Origin: Schizochytrium sp. TIO01
Taxonomy: Eukaryota > Sar > Bigyra > Thraustochytrida > Thraustochytriidae
DNA: 64,000 bases
Reading direction: 5' to 3'
NCBI GenBank assembly: GCA_004764695.1
Contig: SMSO01000031.1
Coordinates: 1,783,048-1,847,047 of the forward strand
Positions 11,135 through 22,473 of the stretch are shown here, one piece after another. The notes under the pieces were generated by a model. The model was not told the DNA's origin. It did no database searches and saw only the letters and a program-made list of their open reading frames with translations. Made by a program: the position numbers and the translations under genes. The number at the start of each line of letters is the position of its first letter. Position 1 is the stretch's first letter.

Positions 11135-11268
11135 CAAGCTCAAGTGCCTCCTTTCTAATTTTTGCAAGCGTAGGCGATACCTTGCGAGAGCGATAGCTTG
11201 CAAGTTGAGAGGCCCAACCATCAGCCGAACTTGAGGTCAATTCAAGGCCAGCTTAGCTGATATTTGCT

Positions 11269-11294
11269 CAATTCACCTACCTATAGGTGAATTG
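11269..11294. repeat. Inverted repeat, 11-bp arms with 4-nt spacer
   Basis: Arms CAATTCACCTA and TAGGTGAATTG are perfectly complementary around a CCTA spacer. A partial third copy (ATTCACCT) follows at about 11300. It could be a hairpin or a binding site for a dimeric protein; it lies 1.1 kb upstream of the lipase gene. Confidence 0.7.
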
Positions 11295-12413
11295 CCCAGT
11301 ATTCACCTCGTTTGAAGTCCTGAGCCGTGAAGACATTGCTTCATGAAACCCCCGAACGAAAGATCACCACTGATGCCGGAAGGTAGGCAGGTACGAATCA
11401 AGAGTCGGAGGACTCTCTTTGGTTGGAACTCGGAAGTCGTCCTTCAAGTTGAGGGTTCTGACAAGGCCGAGAAGATTGCCTCTTGATTGAGGCCAGCCAA
11501 ACTTGCCTCCTTCCGTCTCCAGTCAGATAAGAGAGTTCCTCAGCTCGTCGCTCAAGACGAAGCGGTCTTCAAGACCTTGAGGGCCTGCGTCGTCCATTGG
11601 CATGGCAGGCAGAACGAGTGAGAAAGAGAACACAATGACATGAATGAAAGTTCGACTTGAACACTCTTTTTTGACCTTTTCATTAAATTTGGAAGCGCCA
11701 TGAACTTGAAAGAAAGAAAGTTAGTGGTAGGTATTGCTAAGCACCTCCTATGGGTGAATAGAGGAAATTACACCCTTGCAATTGCATCATTTGCATCATC
11801 ATCGTCATCGACATCGCAAGACACTCGAACCCCACGAAGGTCGCAAACGAAGAAGTGCCACTGCGATCTAGCTGGCAAGAATCGCCTGGGCTGGGCGAAG
11901 ACCTTTTATCGTCCAGCGGGTGGGTAGCTGCTTTCGGGAGCGCGAGCAAGCTCTGGGGCGAAGCACAGCACTGAGGGCAAGCTTCGCAATCAAGCATTTT
12001 GGCAGAGGGTCTCTGCTCTAGTCCTGTGGAGTGTTCGCCGCAAGAGTTTTACAGGCTAGCAAACGTAAAAGAAGAGAAGCAGGCGTTAACCCAAAGGTTC
12101 TTCTGGCCGGGGGTGACACTCTTTAGCTCGGAAAGAGCAAAACTCCAACGCAAGTTCGCACCAACATACGTACCCGGCGTGTACCTTCCCTGCAGGATAT
12201 AAACCGCCATAACGAAGCAGTGATACTACCTAGCACTACGAGGACTACTACGGTCCGCACGTTACCTAATCCAAAACCAATCGCTTGATAACGATTTAGT
12301 AGAGACAGGTGGCGACCAACAAATTTGCGAAGTACTCTGGAATCAACTAGGTGTGGCCCTCATCGTTCTGAAAGGGGTTTGTAGATCATCATTGCTTCAT
12401 TGCCAGCCCTCAC

Positions 12414-14060
12414 ATGATGAAGCCAATCAAATCAACTCGGGCGTACCTCCTGGTACTTCTCGTGAGTATGGGCTACTGGTTTAGGCCAGAGGATCCACAA
12501 GGGATCGTTCAAAATTTGGCAGAAACAGCTAACTTGGAGGATATTCTTTCAAATCTTTCTCTTACGGATGTTCTCTCTCCAGAATTTGTGTTGGGCCCCT
12601 CATATTATTCACTGTGGACAAAGTTGAACAAAGCCATGAGCGCGGCGATCCTTCACTTTCAAGATGCACCGAATGTCCCAGTATATCGCTTACTCCCGCT
12701 CCTGAAGCTCCAATTCGAGTACATTGCAGAACATCGAATGGACAAGCACGTGGTCAAACGCGAGTATGACATGTTTGGGGCACGACACACTTCATTAGAA
12801 AGGCTCGAGGCATTCGAGGAGATGGAGGGCTTTGCAGAAGCTGCCTATACAAATGATCTGGCAATTCGTGCATTTCTCAGCTCAACTGGCTACGATCTTT
12901 TACAATTTGAACCAGCTGTAACCTATGAGAAGCCTTCCTACTTTGTGGCCTTTAACCCGCATCGTAAACATGCCATCATCAGTGTAAAGGGCACCTCGTC
13001 AGTTAGTGATCTATTGACAGATGTCTTGCATACACCTGTGGAGTTCTTGCATGATTCGTGGGTTCACTCCGGTATGCTCAACGCGGCCGTGTACATTGTA
13101 AATCGAACAGATGCCATGATTAGCCACTTATTTGGACCCCTTGGTTATCGTGTCACATTTACTGGACATTCGTTAGGGGCTGGCACGGCACAACTAGCGA
13201 CGCTTATCTACCGTTGGGAGCGAGCAATGACAAATATTGATTGCGTTGTCATTGCACCACCTCCTACATTAAATCGCCAAGCATTAAACTGGACGAAGGA
13301 CATCATTTGGTCCGTAGTTGCAGGCGATGATATTATTCCTCGCTGGAACTTTGGACTCATTTCGGCCAATGCACGCATTCTTGCAGACGTTGATAAGGAA
13401 ATGCAAGAAACAGGTATGAGTCTTGAGGAGTTTTATGAAGAGTTTGACTATTTGACAATGATGCAAGAGTATCGCAAAACGATCGAGGAGGTCGCGACAT
13501 CGAAAGGAGCTCACATAGATATGCATATTGCAGGTGATATCACCTACATCACACGCACCCATGAAGGGTTTATGGTGCGCGATGTTGAGGCGGATTTTAG
13601 TTCTCTGAGGCGAATTGAGTTCTCCACTACAATGCTCTCAGACCATACCCTTGATTTCTATCGCCATGCTGTCTCAACCGTTGCTGAACAACTACGTGAC
13701 CCTAATATCCATGATGATGGCGGTCTTATTTTTGACATGTTAGATCTCGCTGATGAACTCCACGATGATTCTTTCGACAGCGACAAATCATCAGGTTGCG
13801 CGAACCTGAACACTATGGCTTCGCGTGCCAACTCGGTGGGAGAACAGAGTGAAGAGGATGACCTTCAAGATGCTGATGTTGGTGAACAAGCTGAGCAACT
13901 TCGTCAAGGTCATAAGGGTTTTCAGAAGGATCAAAATGTCGTAGAGGGCATTCTTGAGGAGGCAGAAGAGATAAACGCTCAGCGAGTCAACGCTAAGGAG
14001 CCAAATTTAAATCCTGATGATCATGCTGGAAATATATTTGTTGATCCCATTTCAGCGTGA
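12414..14060 (+). CDS. Class 3 (diacylglycerol lipase-type) lipase
   Basis: A single frame of 548 codons. It hydrolyses glycerolipid esters if active. The N-terminus has a hydrophobic stretch (AYLLVLLVSMGYWF, residues 10-23) that may be a signal-anchor. The alpha/beta-hydrolase core shows the beta-strand HAIISVKGTSS, then TFTGHSLGAG with nucleophile Ser253 in GHSLG (251-255). GDDIIPRW follows with Asp305/306 as the catalytic acid, and MLSDHTLDFY gives His411 as the catalytic His. This triad order and the GTSS oxyanion strand are those of Lipase_3 (PF01764) members such as sn-1-specific diacylglycerol lipases. The last 110 residues are acidic and probably disordered. Two ATGs are adjacent (12414 and 12417); the first is taken. 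The exact substrate cannot be read from the sequence. Confidence 0.9.
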   Translation: MMKPIKSTRAYLLVLLVSMGYWFRPEDPQGIVQNLAETANLEDILSNLSLTDVLSPEFVLGPSYYSLWTKLNKAMSAAILHFQDAPNVPVYRLLPLLKLQFEYIAEHRMDKHVVKREYDMFGARHTSLERLEAFEEMEGFAEAAYTNDLAIRAFLSSTGYDLLQFEPAVTYEKPSYFVAFNPHRKHAIISVKGTSSVSDLLTDVLHTPVEFLHDSWVHSGMLNAAVYIVNRTDAMISHLFGPLGYRVTFTGHSLGAGTAQLATLIYRWERAMTNIDCVVIAPPPTLNRQALNWTKDIIWSVVAGDDIIPRWNFGLISANARILADVDKEMQETGMSLEEFYEEFDYLTMMQEYRKTIEEVATSKGAHIDMHIAGDITYITRTHEGFMVRDVEADFSSLRRIEFSTTMLSDHTLDFYRHAVSTVAEQLRDPNIHDDGGLIFDMLDLADELHDDSFDSDKSSGCANLNTMASRANSVGEQSEEDDLQDADVGEQAEQLRQGHKGFQKDQNVVEGILEEAEEINAQRVNAKEPNLNPDDHAGNIFVDPISA

Positions 14061-15191
14061 GCAAAAGATGAACGAACATCTACAAGTATCATCTACCTTT
14101 CCCCGGGGGAAGGTTTTCCAATAGAAAATGAAACAAAAAAAGATTCCTAGAAACTTCACACACTTCTACGGTATCCTGTATAATCAAGCATGACTAATCA
14201 AAGAATATGTGAATTATATAATCATAAAACGTAAAGTCTGTTCAAACTTTCCTTTGAATTTGATCTTGTGTTGTAAAATAACAACAACAACAACAACAAC
14301 AACAACGAAGAAGCATATTGTGATAGCTCACCGAGGCAGCTCAGATTGTCATCCATCATTCTACAGCGTCTTTCTGTTTGTCTTCTGAAGTATTTTAGAC
14401 TTCAATGCGTTTGTATTCCTTCGTGTCGTCTTTCCTTCACTCTTATAATTTGAAAGACCATGTGCAATTAATTTGTGGGCTCGACACCTGCAGATTCTAG
14501 CGCACTTAATTTTTTTTAATATAGGAGTGAAGGAAATGAAAACTATAGAGGAAAAAAAGAGCAAGAAAAAAGTAGAGAGTTGTCTGCGCATTCACTTGGG
14601 AACCAAGTAATCAGAGAACTGTTTAAAGTGCTCGTAGGACAACTCCACTTGTGAAGAAACAAAATCTTCGTTGATTTTTATAAAAGACGTCTTTAAAAGG
14701 TGAAAAGTGGACTCCAAGCTAATACGGATTGAAGGAAAGAAAGCATAAAGGGGCAAAGGAAGGGGAAGTAATAGGGAGACATATTCACGAACAAAAACAA
14801 TAGAGTATGTATGAAGACGCATCACTGAAGAGGCGAACTGATGGTGTACGTAGATAGGCTGGTGCAACCAACTCTTTGCCACAAGAGCTCATAAGGTTGC
14901 TTAGCTACAGCGCGAAGCACATGTGAGTCTAGCGCAGGGAGTTGGAAGCAGGCTTGAGTAAGTAATGTACGTGCAGTTGGTGGATCCTGTCTCTGATGAT
15001 GAGCACGGCCAGGAAGCAGCAAAGCGGGACCTTAAAGACGAGAATATTTAGCACGTTAGGCACCAAGACATCAAACCCCTGAAATGGTTAATGTATGCAC
15101 TGATAACATGCCAAGAAAATCGCGCTTGATTGCAAACCCCTAAGCAAAGTTGACTTTGCAGAACAGGCACGCAGTGGTCCCAGCGAGCGCT
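14061..15191. other. Intergenic region, no gene recognised
   Basis: 3' flanks of the convergent lipase (plus) and superoxide dismutase (minus) genes. Holds an AAC trinucleotide repeat (14278-14306) and an AT-rich part to 14560. Two minus-strand frames (14592-14882 and 14822-15022) have ordinary noise composition. Confidence 0.5.
14278..14306. repeat. AAC trinucleotide microsatellite
   Basis: Nine to ten perfect AAC units, 218 bases after the lipase stop codon and probably in its 3' UTR. Confidence 0.85.
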
Positions 15192-15647
15192 TTAAGCAGA
15201 CTGGAGGCCAATGATACCACAGCACTTGCGGCCGCCAGCGTTACCGGTGGTCTTGGAGAGCTCGTGACCGCCAGCGCCAAGGTCATCCTCACCCTCGTGC
15301 ACAACAACGGCACGGCCGATGATCTCGGGGATCTTGAAGCCGGCATCAACGATGTCGATCTTGGCGACACCCTCGCCGTTGGCCTCGATGTTGCCGAGGT
15401 CACCAGCGTGGCGCTCGTCATCGGTGGGAGCACCGTGGGTCTTGCCGGCGGGGTTGTAGTGGCCACCAGTGCTGGCGCATCCGGAGCTCACGTCACCGAA
15501 CTGGTGAATGTGGAAGCCGTGCTTGCCCGGGGTGAGGCCGGAGACCTCGCCGGTCACCTTGACGGAGTCACCCTCGGGGGTGAAGACGACGGTGCCCATG
15601 GGGCCATCGGCGCCGATGAGGGTAACGCAGGCCTTGTCGGAGGACAT
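15192..15647 (-). CDS. SOD1: Cu/Zn superoxide dismutase
   Basis: A complete frame of 151 residues starting [20 protein letters not shown] at ATG 15645-15647. It converts superoxide to H2O2 and O2. All metal ligands are in place and the numbering up to residue 83 matches human SOD1: His46 and His48 (GFHIHQFGD), His63 bridging, His71, His80 and Asp83 for zinc. A later His ([11 protein letters not shown]) is the fourth copper ligand. Cys57 and a Cys in the C-terminal signature [13 protein letters not shown] form the intrasubunit disulfide. The conserved Arg in that signature (GGRK) guides superoxide. There is no signal or transit peptide, so it is predicted cytosolic. Codons are strongly C/G-ending, unlike the AT-rich flanks, as expected for a highly expressed gene; this also creates a long antisense frame that is not a gene. 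Confidence 0.98.
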   Translation of the reverse strand: MSSDKACVTLIGADGPMGTVVFTPEGDSVKVTGEVSGLTPGKHGFHIHQFGDVSSGCASTGGHYNPAGKTHGAPTDDERHAGDLGNIEANGEGVAKIDIVDAGFKIPEIIGRAVVVHEGEDDLGAGGHELSKTTGNAGGRKCCGIIGLQSA

Positions 15648-17513
15648 TTTTGGTTTTGTCTTTCGTTGAGTTGCTTGGATTCTAGCAAGTGGTCAAATTC
15701 AGAAATTCACAACGCAGATCCTCCATCAGAAGTGAGTCATGGCCAGAGGGGTTCACGGGAGGGGTCATATACATTTATGTGAAAAGACACCGTTGTTGTA
15801 GAGTGCAGCAGCGATCGATAGTTTGTTACGATATCATACCAGGTGCGTCGTGATGGGTATCAACCATCGTCATCGTCATGATTTCACAGCACAGTTTTTG
15901 GGCGGAGGCGTACGAGGGGTAAAAGAGTTAGTTTACATTTTCAACAGTGTGTCATAGTGTGGCGATGCCAGAGTATTGGCAGGATGGGGCCGTTCGTCCA
16001 TCAGTATCCGCAAGCACGTACCTGAGTAAGCTTACTTTCGATTGCGTTTTGATGCTCCGATTGTCGTCAATCCTTCTTCTCAACTCTTTTTTTCTTTCTT
16101 TCTTTCGTTCTTTTACTTCACACTTGCTAATACTTATCTAATTATATAATAGGCCCAATACGAGGATTTTTTTTAAAAATATCCAATATAGTAAATACCT
16201 CTAACCTCAACACTAATCATCGTGATAATGATTCATAGCATCGCCATTAGTATGTAAAATAAAGTTTGTTTTTATATAAAATAATCAATAGTAACAATAG
16301 TATCTTTAATTATAATTGAATAGAAAATAATAAGTGAAAACAAGAAGATTTCAGTTGTCCAATAGATAAATCAATCTCTATTTAACAAACAACTAAGAAA
16401 GTCGTATCGTAGCTCAACGATTCTTCTCAAAGTTTCCTTTCGAAGTTCACAATACCTACCCAAATCGCTTTTTGTATGTATGACGAGCCTTTCGCTTGTG
16501 AGAAGATCACATCTACTTTCATAACTGTGTTGTCTTAATCTATTCTATGTGACTCTCAGTTTCCTTTCAAGAACAGAAAAAAACTTTTATTTTTTTTTAA
16601 AAAAAGGCTTTCGATTAAATTGTTATTGCCTAATTAGTGTGTGGCATAATCAAAGCACCTTCTGAAAAAAGGCTTCTTCGTGAGGCTCTGCGAACCGAGT
16701 CGTCATCTTCAATACAAGTCTCGTATCAAGTCATCTGCAGCACTTTTCTCTATTTGCTCCCAAATGCCTCTTTGAAGTATGGGTACTTTTCTTTGCCCCG
16801 CTTTGACCACCCTTTTGAGGGTCCGGGAACCCTGCCTGAGGGACACCTAGCCTGCGTTTGGGGGTTAAATACAAGCTTACATGGAGACCCACGATTGTTC
16901 TCTATTCGCCCATAGTAAGTCCGCCTTCGGATCTTCGCGAAGTCGCTCCGTGGGCTCCGCTCGATCGCACAGCCACTTTATAGGCCTCTTTTAGCCCACA
17001 CCTCAATGCAGATGGCCCCATAGTAATCAGTATAGTCTCTCGCTGGATTATTTATTTTATTTATCAGCTTATGAAATACTACTATGATATATGGTGTTTT
17101 GTATTTTATAAGCTTGTACTGTTTATTTTCATGTTATTTTTATTCTTTTTAAAAAAGATTCGATGATAACTATCGTGTCAACGCGCAAAAGGGACTCGGG
17201 AAGACCAAGATCGCGCGAAACGACAACTGTTCTAAGCTGTGCTTTAACCGAAGTGAAGCAGACGCATATGGCAAACCCTTTCTTCCTGTGTGCATGCGAA
17301 TCATTCCAGAGAGCCCGACTTCTATTAATCAGTAAAGGTAGGTACCTCTAGAGAAAACAACGCTTTGTTCGCAGGGCGTTCATTCGTTTCGAGATACACC
17401 AGGTCCGAGCTGACCGCGTCTACCCTCATTCCGGTACATCGGACCCTCAGTTCCTGTAACACTGAGTTAACTTCCAGCGCACTATCGGTAATTTGGAGAA
17501 CTCTTAAACAATA
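15648..17513. other. Intergenic region, AT-rich, no gene recognised
   Basis: SOD promoter side to about 15950, a TTTC repeat at about 16087-16115, then very AT-rich DNA (16140-16640 and 17030-17165). An island of higher GC at about 16780-16980 has no supported reading frame or RNA fold that I could verify. A palindromic GTAGGTACCT word lies at about 17337-17347. Confidence 0.5.
15733..15739. promoter_or_regulatory. TGAGTCA (AP-1/bZIP-type) site upstream of SOD
   Basis: A perfect 7-base TGAGTCA lies 86 bases upstream of the SOD start codon. bZIP factors of the AP-1/Yap/CNC type bind this word in fungi and animals and control oxidative-stress genes. The match is short and could occur by chance; use in this lineage is inference. 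Confidence 0.3.
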
Positions 17514-17996
17514 TTAACAGACTGGGATGATGATAGAATTTACTGTGGTGGTGCACTGCAGCATGCTTCCCATATAATTGAAACTTGAATTGCCTCTGGC
17601 TAGTACCATGGTTGTGAAATGGGGTACTTTAGATAGATCTTTGGCTCTTGGAATTGGTGCCAAAGTCTTTTGCTTTGGCATGAATAGCTTTGGAACTGCT
17701 TTACAGTTGCTTTGGAATTGCTCTGAAAATGCGATTTTAAGGTTCATTGAGCTCTCTCTGGCCACCGGGCTTTTAAAGGTATGAAACGTTCCCTGACCTC
17801 GGCATTTCCTGCACCATGAATTTGCAAACCTGCAATCTTTTGTTTTATAATGACGACGGATACTCATCACATATGCGCAAACCCGTTTGATATCCTCTTT
17901 GCTCAGGGAATTGCTGTCTCTAAGACCGGGCCGAGGCATCTTTTCTTTGAGCATGCTGGCAATCGCATTGGCATTAATCTGCGCCAACGCCTTCAA
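17514..17996 (-). mobile_element. Possible Gypsy-type Gag zinc-knuckle relic
   Basis: An open frame of 160 codons whose middle reads KDCRFANSWCRKCRGQGTFH (about residues 53-72). In Ty3/Gypsy Gag-Pol proteins of the K02A2.6 kind the nucleocapsid has the form CRFK--xC--CGK-GHIAKVC, and the Cys spacing (CRF, 6 residues, C, 2 residues, C, then G-G--H) is close to that. The final Cys of the knuckle is missing and no protease, reverse transcriptase or LTR is found beside it, so this would be a worn fragment. Start at ATG 17994-17996 is only the first ATG of the open frame. A host zinc-finger fragment or chance frame is the alternative. Confidence 0.35.
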
Positions 17997-19422
17997 CCTG
18001 AACGAATCTCAATCTGAATTGCATCTTCAATCCCCAATTCCGCTTCCAATGTTTTGGCTCAAGACGCACTTAAAGATGCGCAAAATAGGACGTTCACAGG
18101 TCCTTACACCCACCAAAAGACTGCACTCCTCGTTCTCACCTGCCCAATGCCAAGAGGCAAAGGCAGAATTTCACGCACGCTTATCCTCAAATCGCCTCAG
18201 TTTCGATCGAGCAGCACAAGAGAGAAATCAAGACTTCTCTTCGCAATCTAAACTAAAATCGATCCCCAGAAAAACGCGGTACCCTTCACAGTCCTACTCA
18301 GTACCCAGGCTTGCCCCCACTACCATAAAAGCAACGCAAGGGTCAGAACACGACCAAATAAACAGGCCTATATGTTGTGATAGGCCGCACGGTCGCTTCG
18401 CGGCGCGCGCCAGGAATGAGCGGCCAGAAGGGAGAGAGGATTTGCTAGGGAGAGCAGAGGAGAAGTGGTGATAGCGGTTAAAGAGAGCGGGCTCTCGGCA
18501 GGCTCTTGTTCGTGATCCTTTGCGAGTCCACTCTCTGTGGAAGGACTGCTTTGCGTCACTCTCCTGGAGCTTGGGCAAGCTGGCAGTTCGTTTGGGATGG
18601 CTGTTGCTGGATTGGGTCCGCCTTCTTAGGAATAATTGCGGCGACGAAGACGATGAGGACTGTAAGTGAGGCTGTGTGTGGAGAAGTAGAGAATAGATAA
18701 TTGTTGCGTATGTTGCAAGTAGACAATCCAGAATAGTCTATAGTAGAAGGCTCGAGTTGGACTGGAGAGGTCGTTAGGTATGTTTTATTTCTGCTGTTCT
18801 GCGCCGTTTGCCGTGTCATTCGCAGCCTTAGGACCTCCTGAATAGGCCAGCTCCAACGGCGACGTTTGGATCAATGTCGTTTAGTGGACACGCACCTATT
18901 ACATTGGCGGGTCTTCTTCCTTCATTCATTGATTCATTGACGCATGCATCCATGCACTAACCTGTTTATTCATTCATTCGCCCGATCAATCAACGATCGC
19001 ATGACCTCCTCCTCCACCACTAGCCTATCCTGATATACTTCACTTATGACGCTGTATACTCCACTTTGGGCTCCTGATGCAAGTGGGTTATAGCATCCAC
19101 AAGTGGGTTATCCGTATCTGCCAGCAATCGATCTCTCCATCATTAAGAAATGCGTGGAAAGGCAACAAATGAATGAATAGTGAATTTAGTGATCATAATT
19201 AATATAGAATATAGCGAATATAGTGAATATAGTGAATATGATAAACATAGCGAATATAGAGAATGAGTGATTGAATGAGTGAGTGAGTGAATAAATAAGG
19301 TGACTAACACCGCTACAGACATTCAAAATCAAACATCAGACGTCGACCGCCGCTAGGTCCTCGTCTCTTCCGCCTTCCGCCGCTCGCACCAGCAGCTTCG
19401 CAGATTCCCAGGCAGCAGCAGG
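17997..19422. other. Intergenic region, no gene recognised
   Basis: Contains ATTC-type runs at about 18909-18990 and a nonamer/tetramer repeat block at 19206-19292, and ends in the eIF3i 5' UTR. Overlapping short frames at 18290-18820 show no motif. Confidence 0.5.
19206..19292. repeat. GAATATAGT nonamer array running into GAGT repeat
   Basis: Five to six imperfect copies of GAATATAGT/GAATATAGC are followed by GAGTGAGTGAGTGA. It ends about 130 bases upstream of the eIF3i start codon. Confidence 0.75.
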
Positions 19423-20701
19423 ATGCGGCCTCTGATTCTTAAGGGCCACACTCGCCCTCTGACATGCGTCAAGTACAACACTGAGGGCGACCTTCTCTTC
19501 TCTTGCTCCAAGGACAGCCAGCCGACCATCTGGCGCTCTGGCAATGGCGAGCGCATCGGCACCTACACCGAGAACGGACACCGTGGTACTGTCTGGCACC
19601 TCGATGTGACTGTGGACTCCAAGTACCTCGTCACCGGTGGCGCCGACATGACCTGCAAGGTCTGGGAGGTTGAGACTGGTAAGAAGATCTTCGATTTCCC
19701 GCACACTGGCCCCGTTCGCCACGTTGAGTTTTCCGAGGGCTCCCAAATGATCGTTACCGTCGCAGACCCCTTCCGCGGCTCCCCTGCCTGCGTCAGCGTC
19801 TACGAGTTCGACCCTGAGGCAGAGCAGCCTGAGGGCCCCAAGTTCATGTGGGAGGTCGCAGGTCTCGAGGCCGGCAAGAAGCTCTCCAAGGCCACCTGGA
19901 TGCCCCTCAACAAGAACATCCTCACTGCTGACGAGTTTGGCGCCATGCGACTCCACGAGGTCGAGTCTGGCCGCGTCATTCGCGAGGTCCAGGAGCACAC
20001 CAAACGTATCAACGCCATCACCTGGAACAAGGAGAAGTACCTCTTCATGACCGGCTCGGCTGACTGCACTGCTATTCTCTGGGATGCCGCGGAGCTCAAA
20101 CCGCTCAAGACATACCCCACTGAGCGCCCTGTGAACGCTGTAGGAATCTCTCCCATCAAGGAGCACGTTTTCGTGGCTGGAGGTCAGGATGCTCGCAGCG
20201 TGACCACCACCTCATCCAGGGTTGGAAAGTTCGAGACCAAGCTCTTCCACATGGTCTTCGCAGATGCTTTCGGAAGCATCAAGGGCCACTTCGGACCCGT
20301 CAACACACTCGCGGTGCACCCCGAGGGCACTGGGTAAGTTTCAGTTCAGATTTATCTTTCGAGCTGCTTGCATGTCTTTTCGTAGGCATGCACATTTGCG
20401 TTTCCATGCGTGGGAAATTCGCATTTGCACTTCTGATTAGAGACATGCGTGTTTCAATTTCTTGCTTATTTTGATCACACTTTGCGCTCGAACCGCACTT
20501 GTCACATTTTACAGATGACTAACCATTCTGCTTGCTTCTTTATCATACGAACCTTTATATGTAACACTGCGACTTCTTTACAACAAAAACAGTTTCACCA
20601 GCGGCAGTGAGGACGGATACGTTCGCGTCCACGAGTTCGACCCATCCTACTTTGAGATGCACTCTGAGCTCGATGACCTGTCAGCATTGCAGACCATTTA
20701 A
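19423..20701 (+). CDS. EIF3I: Eukaryotic translation initiation factor 3 subunit I (WD40), two exons
   Basis: Exon 1 (19423-20333) and exon 2 (20593-20701) give 339 residues; the human protein has 325. It begins MRPLILKGHTRPLTCVKYN, the classic eIF3i N-terminus. WD40 blades are visible: DLLFSCSKDSQPTIW, KYLVTGGADMTCKVWEV, a blade with KRINAITWNKEKYLF ending in ILWD, and HVFVAGGQDA. Exon 2 supplies the last blade, FTSGSEDGYVRVHEFDP, and stops after LQTI. eIF3i is a seven-blade propeller in the eIF3 b-g-i module on the 40S ribosome. Exon 1 read alone would run to a stop just after 20337, so the intron is needed for the last blade. Codons are strongly C/G-ending. Confidence 0.96.
20334..20592 (+). 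other. Spliceosomal intron in eIF3i, 259 nt
   Basis: Starts GTAAGT and ends AACAG; splicing after two bases of a Gly codon keeps the frame and restores the conserved last WD40 blade. It is T-rich compared with the exons. It is the only intron I could define in the window. Confidence 0.92.
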
Positions 20702-22473
20702 GTATGCGAATCCGCCTTGCTTACTTGCTTGCTTGCTTGCTGTTTAAGCAATGACCCGGCTATCGGCAAATGGCGATGAAGAACGAACTAGCAATAAATG
20801 CAAACTACAACACATTCAACCACCTGTGCGCACATGAACGAGAGGAAGTATATTTTTTTGTGTCCCTTTTGTTGTCGATTGCTCTGTCGCTTGATGTGAT
20901 ACTCTGGACTAACATACTGTTTGCCAAGCTCTTCCTTACTCTCCCCGCCTTAGGCTCTGCTACGAGCTGCGTGCGAGGAGGCTACACAATGAGATCCCAA
21001 CCACCCAACAACCCGAATACCACGCTGCTATCAGTGAAACACAGCTATTTTCTTTTTTTCTATTCTCTTATCTTCTTGGTTTGTCTCCCAAATGTTGTAC
21101 TGAAAGGGAGTAAGTAACTTCCGTGTTCTTTAAAATCTCATTTCCAATGCTGCCATGGCTGATCCCACCCCACCATCATGTTGATGTTCAACTCAAGTAC
21201 ATATTGCTGAAACCATTGTGCGCGGAGAACTTGTGTTTTACTTCTTTCAACCTGAGTTTTCGCCTTAGTTAAGGCTGGACAGACACAGCTTCTGATCGGT
21301 GAGAGCGCTTGCGATTAGCACTCTTTCTTCACGGTACGTAGGGACTAGGTAAATAGCAATCAGTGATATTTTAAACTGCATTGCAAACTTTTAACTTTTT
21401 TTTTAAATCATCAGGAAAGAATATAACTCCCTACTTCATTGTGCGTCGCTCTAATTTTGGTATACTTGATGACTTGATGCTTCGACTTTCCAAACTGTTA
21501 CTAACCTTTCACAGTCACGTGTACTGTGTACATTACAAACGTCTGCAATTGCGTTTTAGAACATGGCTGATGAATTTGTTTTGTGGGGAGAGGAGGAGTG
21601 CTGAATTTTGCCAGGATCAGGATCTCTCTAAGTTTGTGGGTTAGGTTACCTTGACTGATATGAGTGCTTAAACTTTTAGCTTATCGGCAATCTCTTATAC
21701 TCACAAAAGTGTAGGTACCTAGTACCCGATTTCTTCAAAGTTTATTCTATGATAAATATCTATTTTGTCTTTGGGCAATTTGGCGAACAAGATATTATGT
21801 TTTGCATGGTTCCAACATGGACAGAGGATCCTTTCATTTTCTTGGGGAAAAGAAATGCGTGCATAAATCAAGAATTAAAGAAAAAATCTAAGGCAAAGGC
21901 AAAAGTAGAATGTCACCTATTTTTTTCTTATCATTCTATAGTGTGTGGAAGGGTGAATATCATTGGTATGGAAGAGGGGCAAATAAAAAGAAAACAAAAG
22001 AGAGGGAACTCCAGCGGACCTCCGTACACTGTGCTACACTTCGAAGGGCCCGTACTAAGGAAGCTCCACAACGAGCAGAAGCTCACTCGTTAACCAATGT
22101 TCAATTTGTCTGACCGCCTATAAAAGGGACGCGAGCCAAATAAACTGGCAGTAAAGTAAAAGATATGGTGGAAAACACCTCTGACCCGTGTTGATCCGAA
22201 TAAGTTTGCTCGACTTCTCAAAAGAGAAAATCCAAGCACAATAATGTCGAGAACAAAAGTACAGAGATGGGAAAATAGAGAGTTGTCTTCCAAGAATACC
22301 ATCCAGAGCATGTTTCATGTTGACTTAGCTTATTGGCTAGCTAAACATGAACGCAGTTTCAAGCACACCAGCCTGCTTATGGTCTCCGTATCTGGACCCA
22401 TGCACTGAAATGAGATAGAGGAAGCTCTGGCTAGTCATAGTACTGAATAGCCAGACAGACAGCTATGACTCAC
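20702..22473. other. Intergenic region, no gene recognised
   Basis: 3' flanks of eIF3i and of UDP-glucose dehydrogenase (convergent). CTTG-type repeats at 20717-20741 lie just after the eIF3i stop. TAGGTACCTAG occurs at 21712-21722. Short frames on both strands have no protein-like character. Confidence 0.5.

Larger units (their letters stand above)
10299..12413. other. Intergenic region with one weak small ORF
   Basis: No convincing gene. An ATG at 10485 opens 54 codons to 10649, beginning MSTSWQNPLW and followed by a hydrophobic helix (LAGAVLVAFVVAA). This looks like a signal-anchor and could be the 5' end of another decayed membrane gene. The rest holds a purine-rich hexamer repeat (11094-11134), a hairpin palindrome (11269-11294) and short frames without protein-like character. 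Confidence 0.4.

Noticed and set aside
10900-11240. Arg/Gly- and Leu/Pro-rich frames on both strands
   Set aside because: Produced by the AGGCAG repeat; open on both strands for that reason.
15150-15782. 210-codon plus-strand frame opposite SOD
   Set aside because: Antisense shadow; SOD metal ligands are all on the minus strand.
19336-20166. 276-codon minus-strand frame opposite eIF3i
   Set aside because: Antisense shadow of a biased gene; the plus strand has clear WD40 blades.
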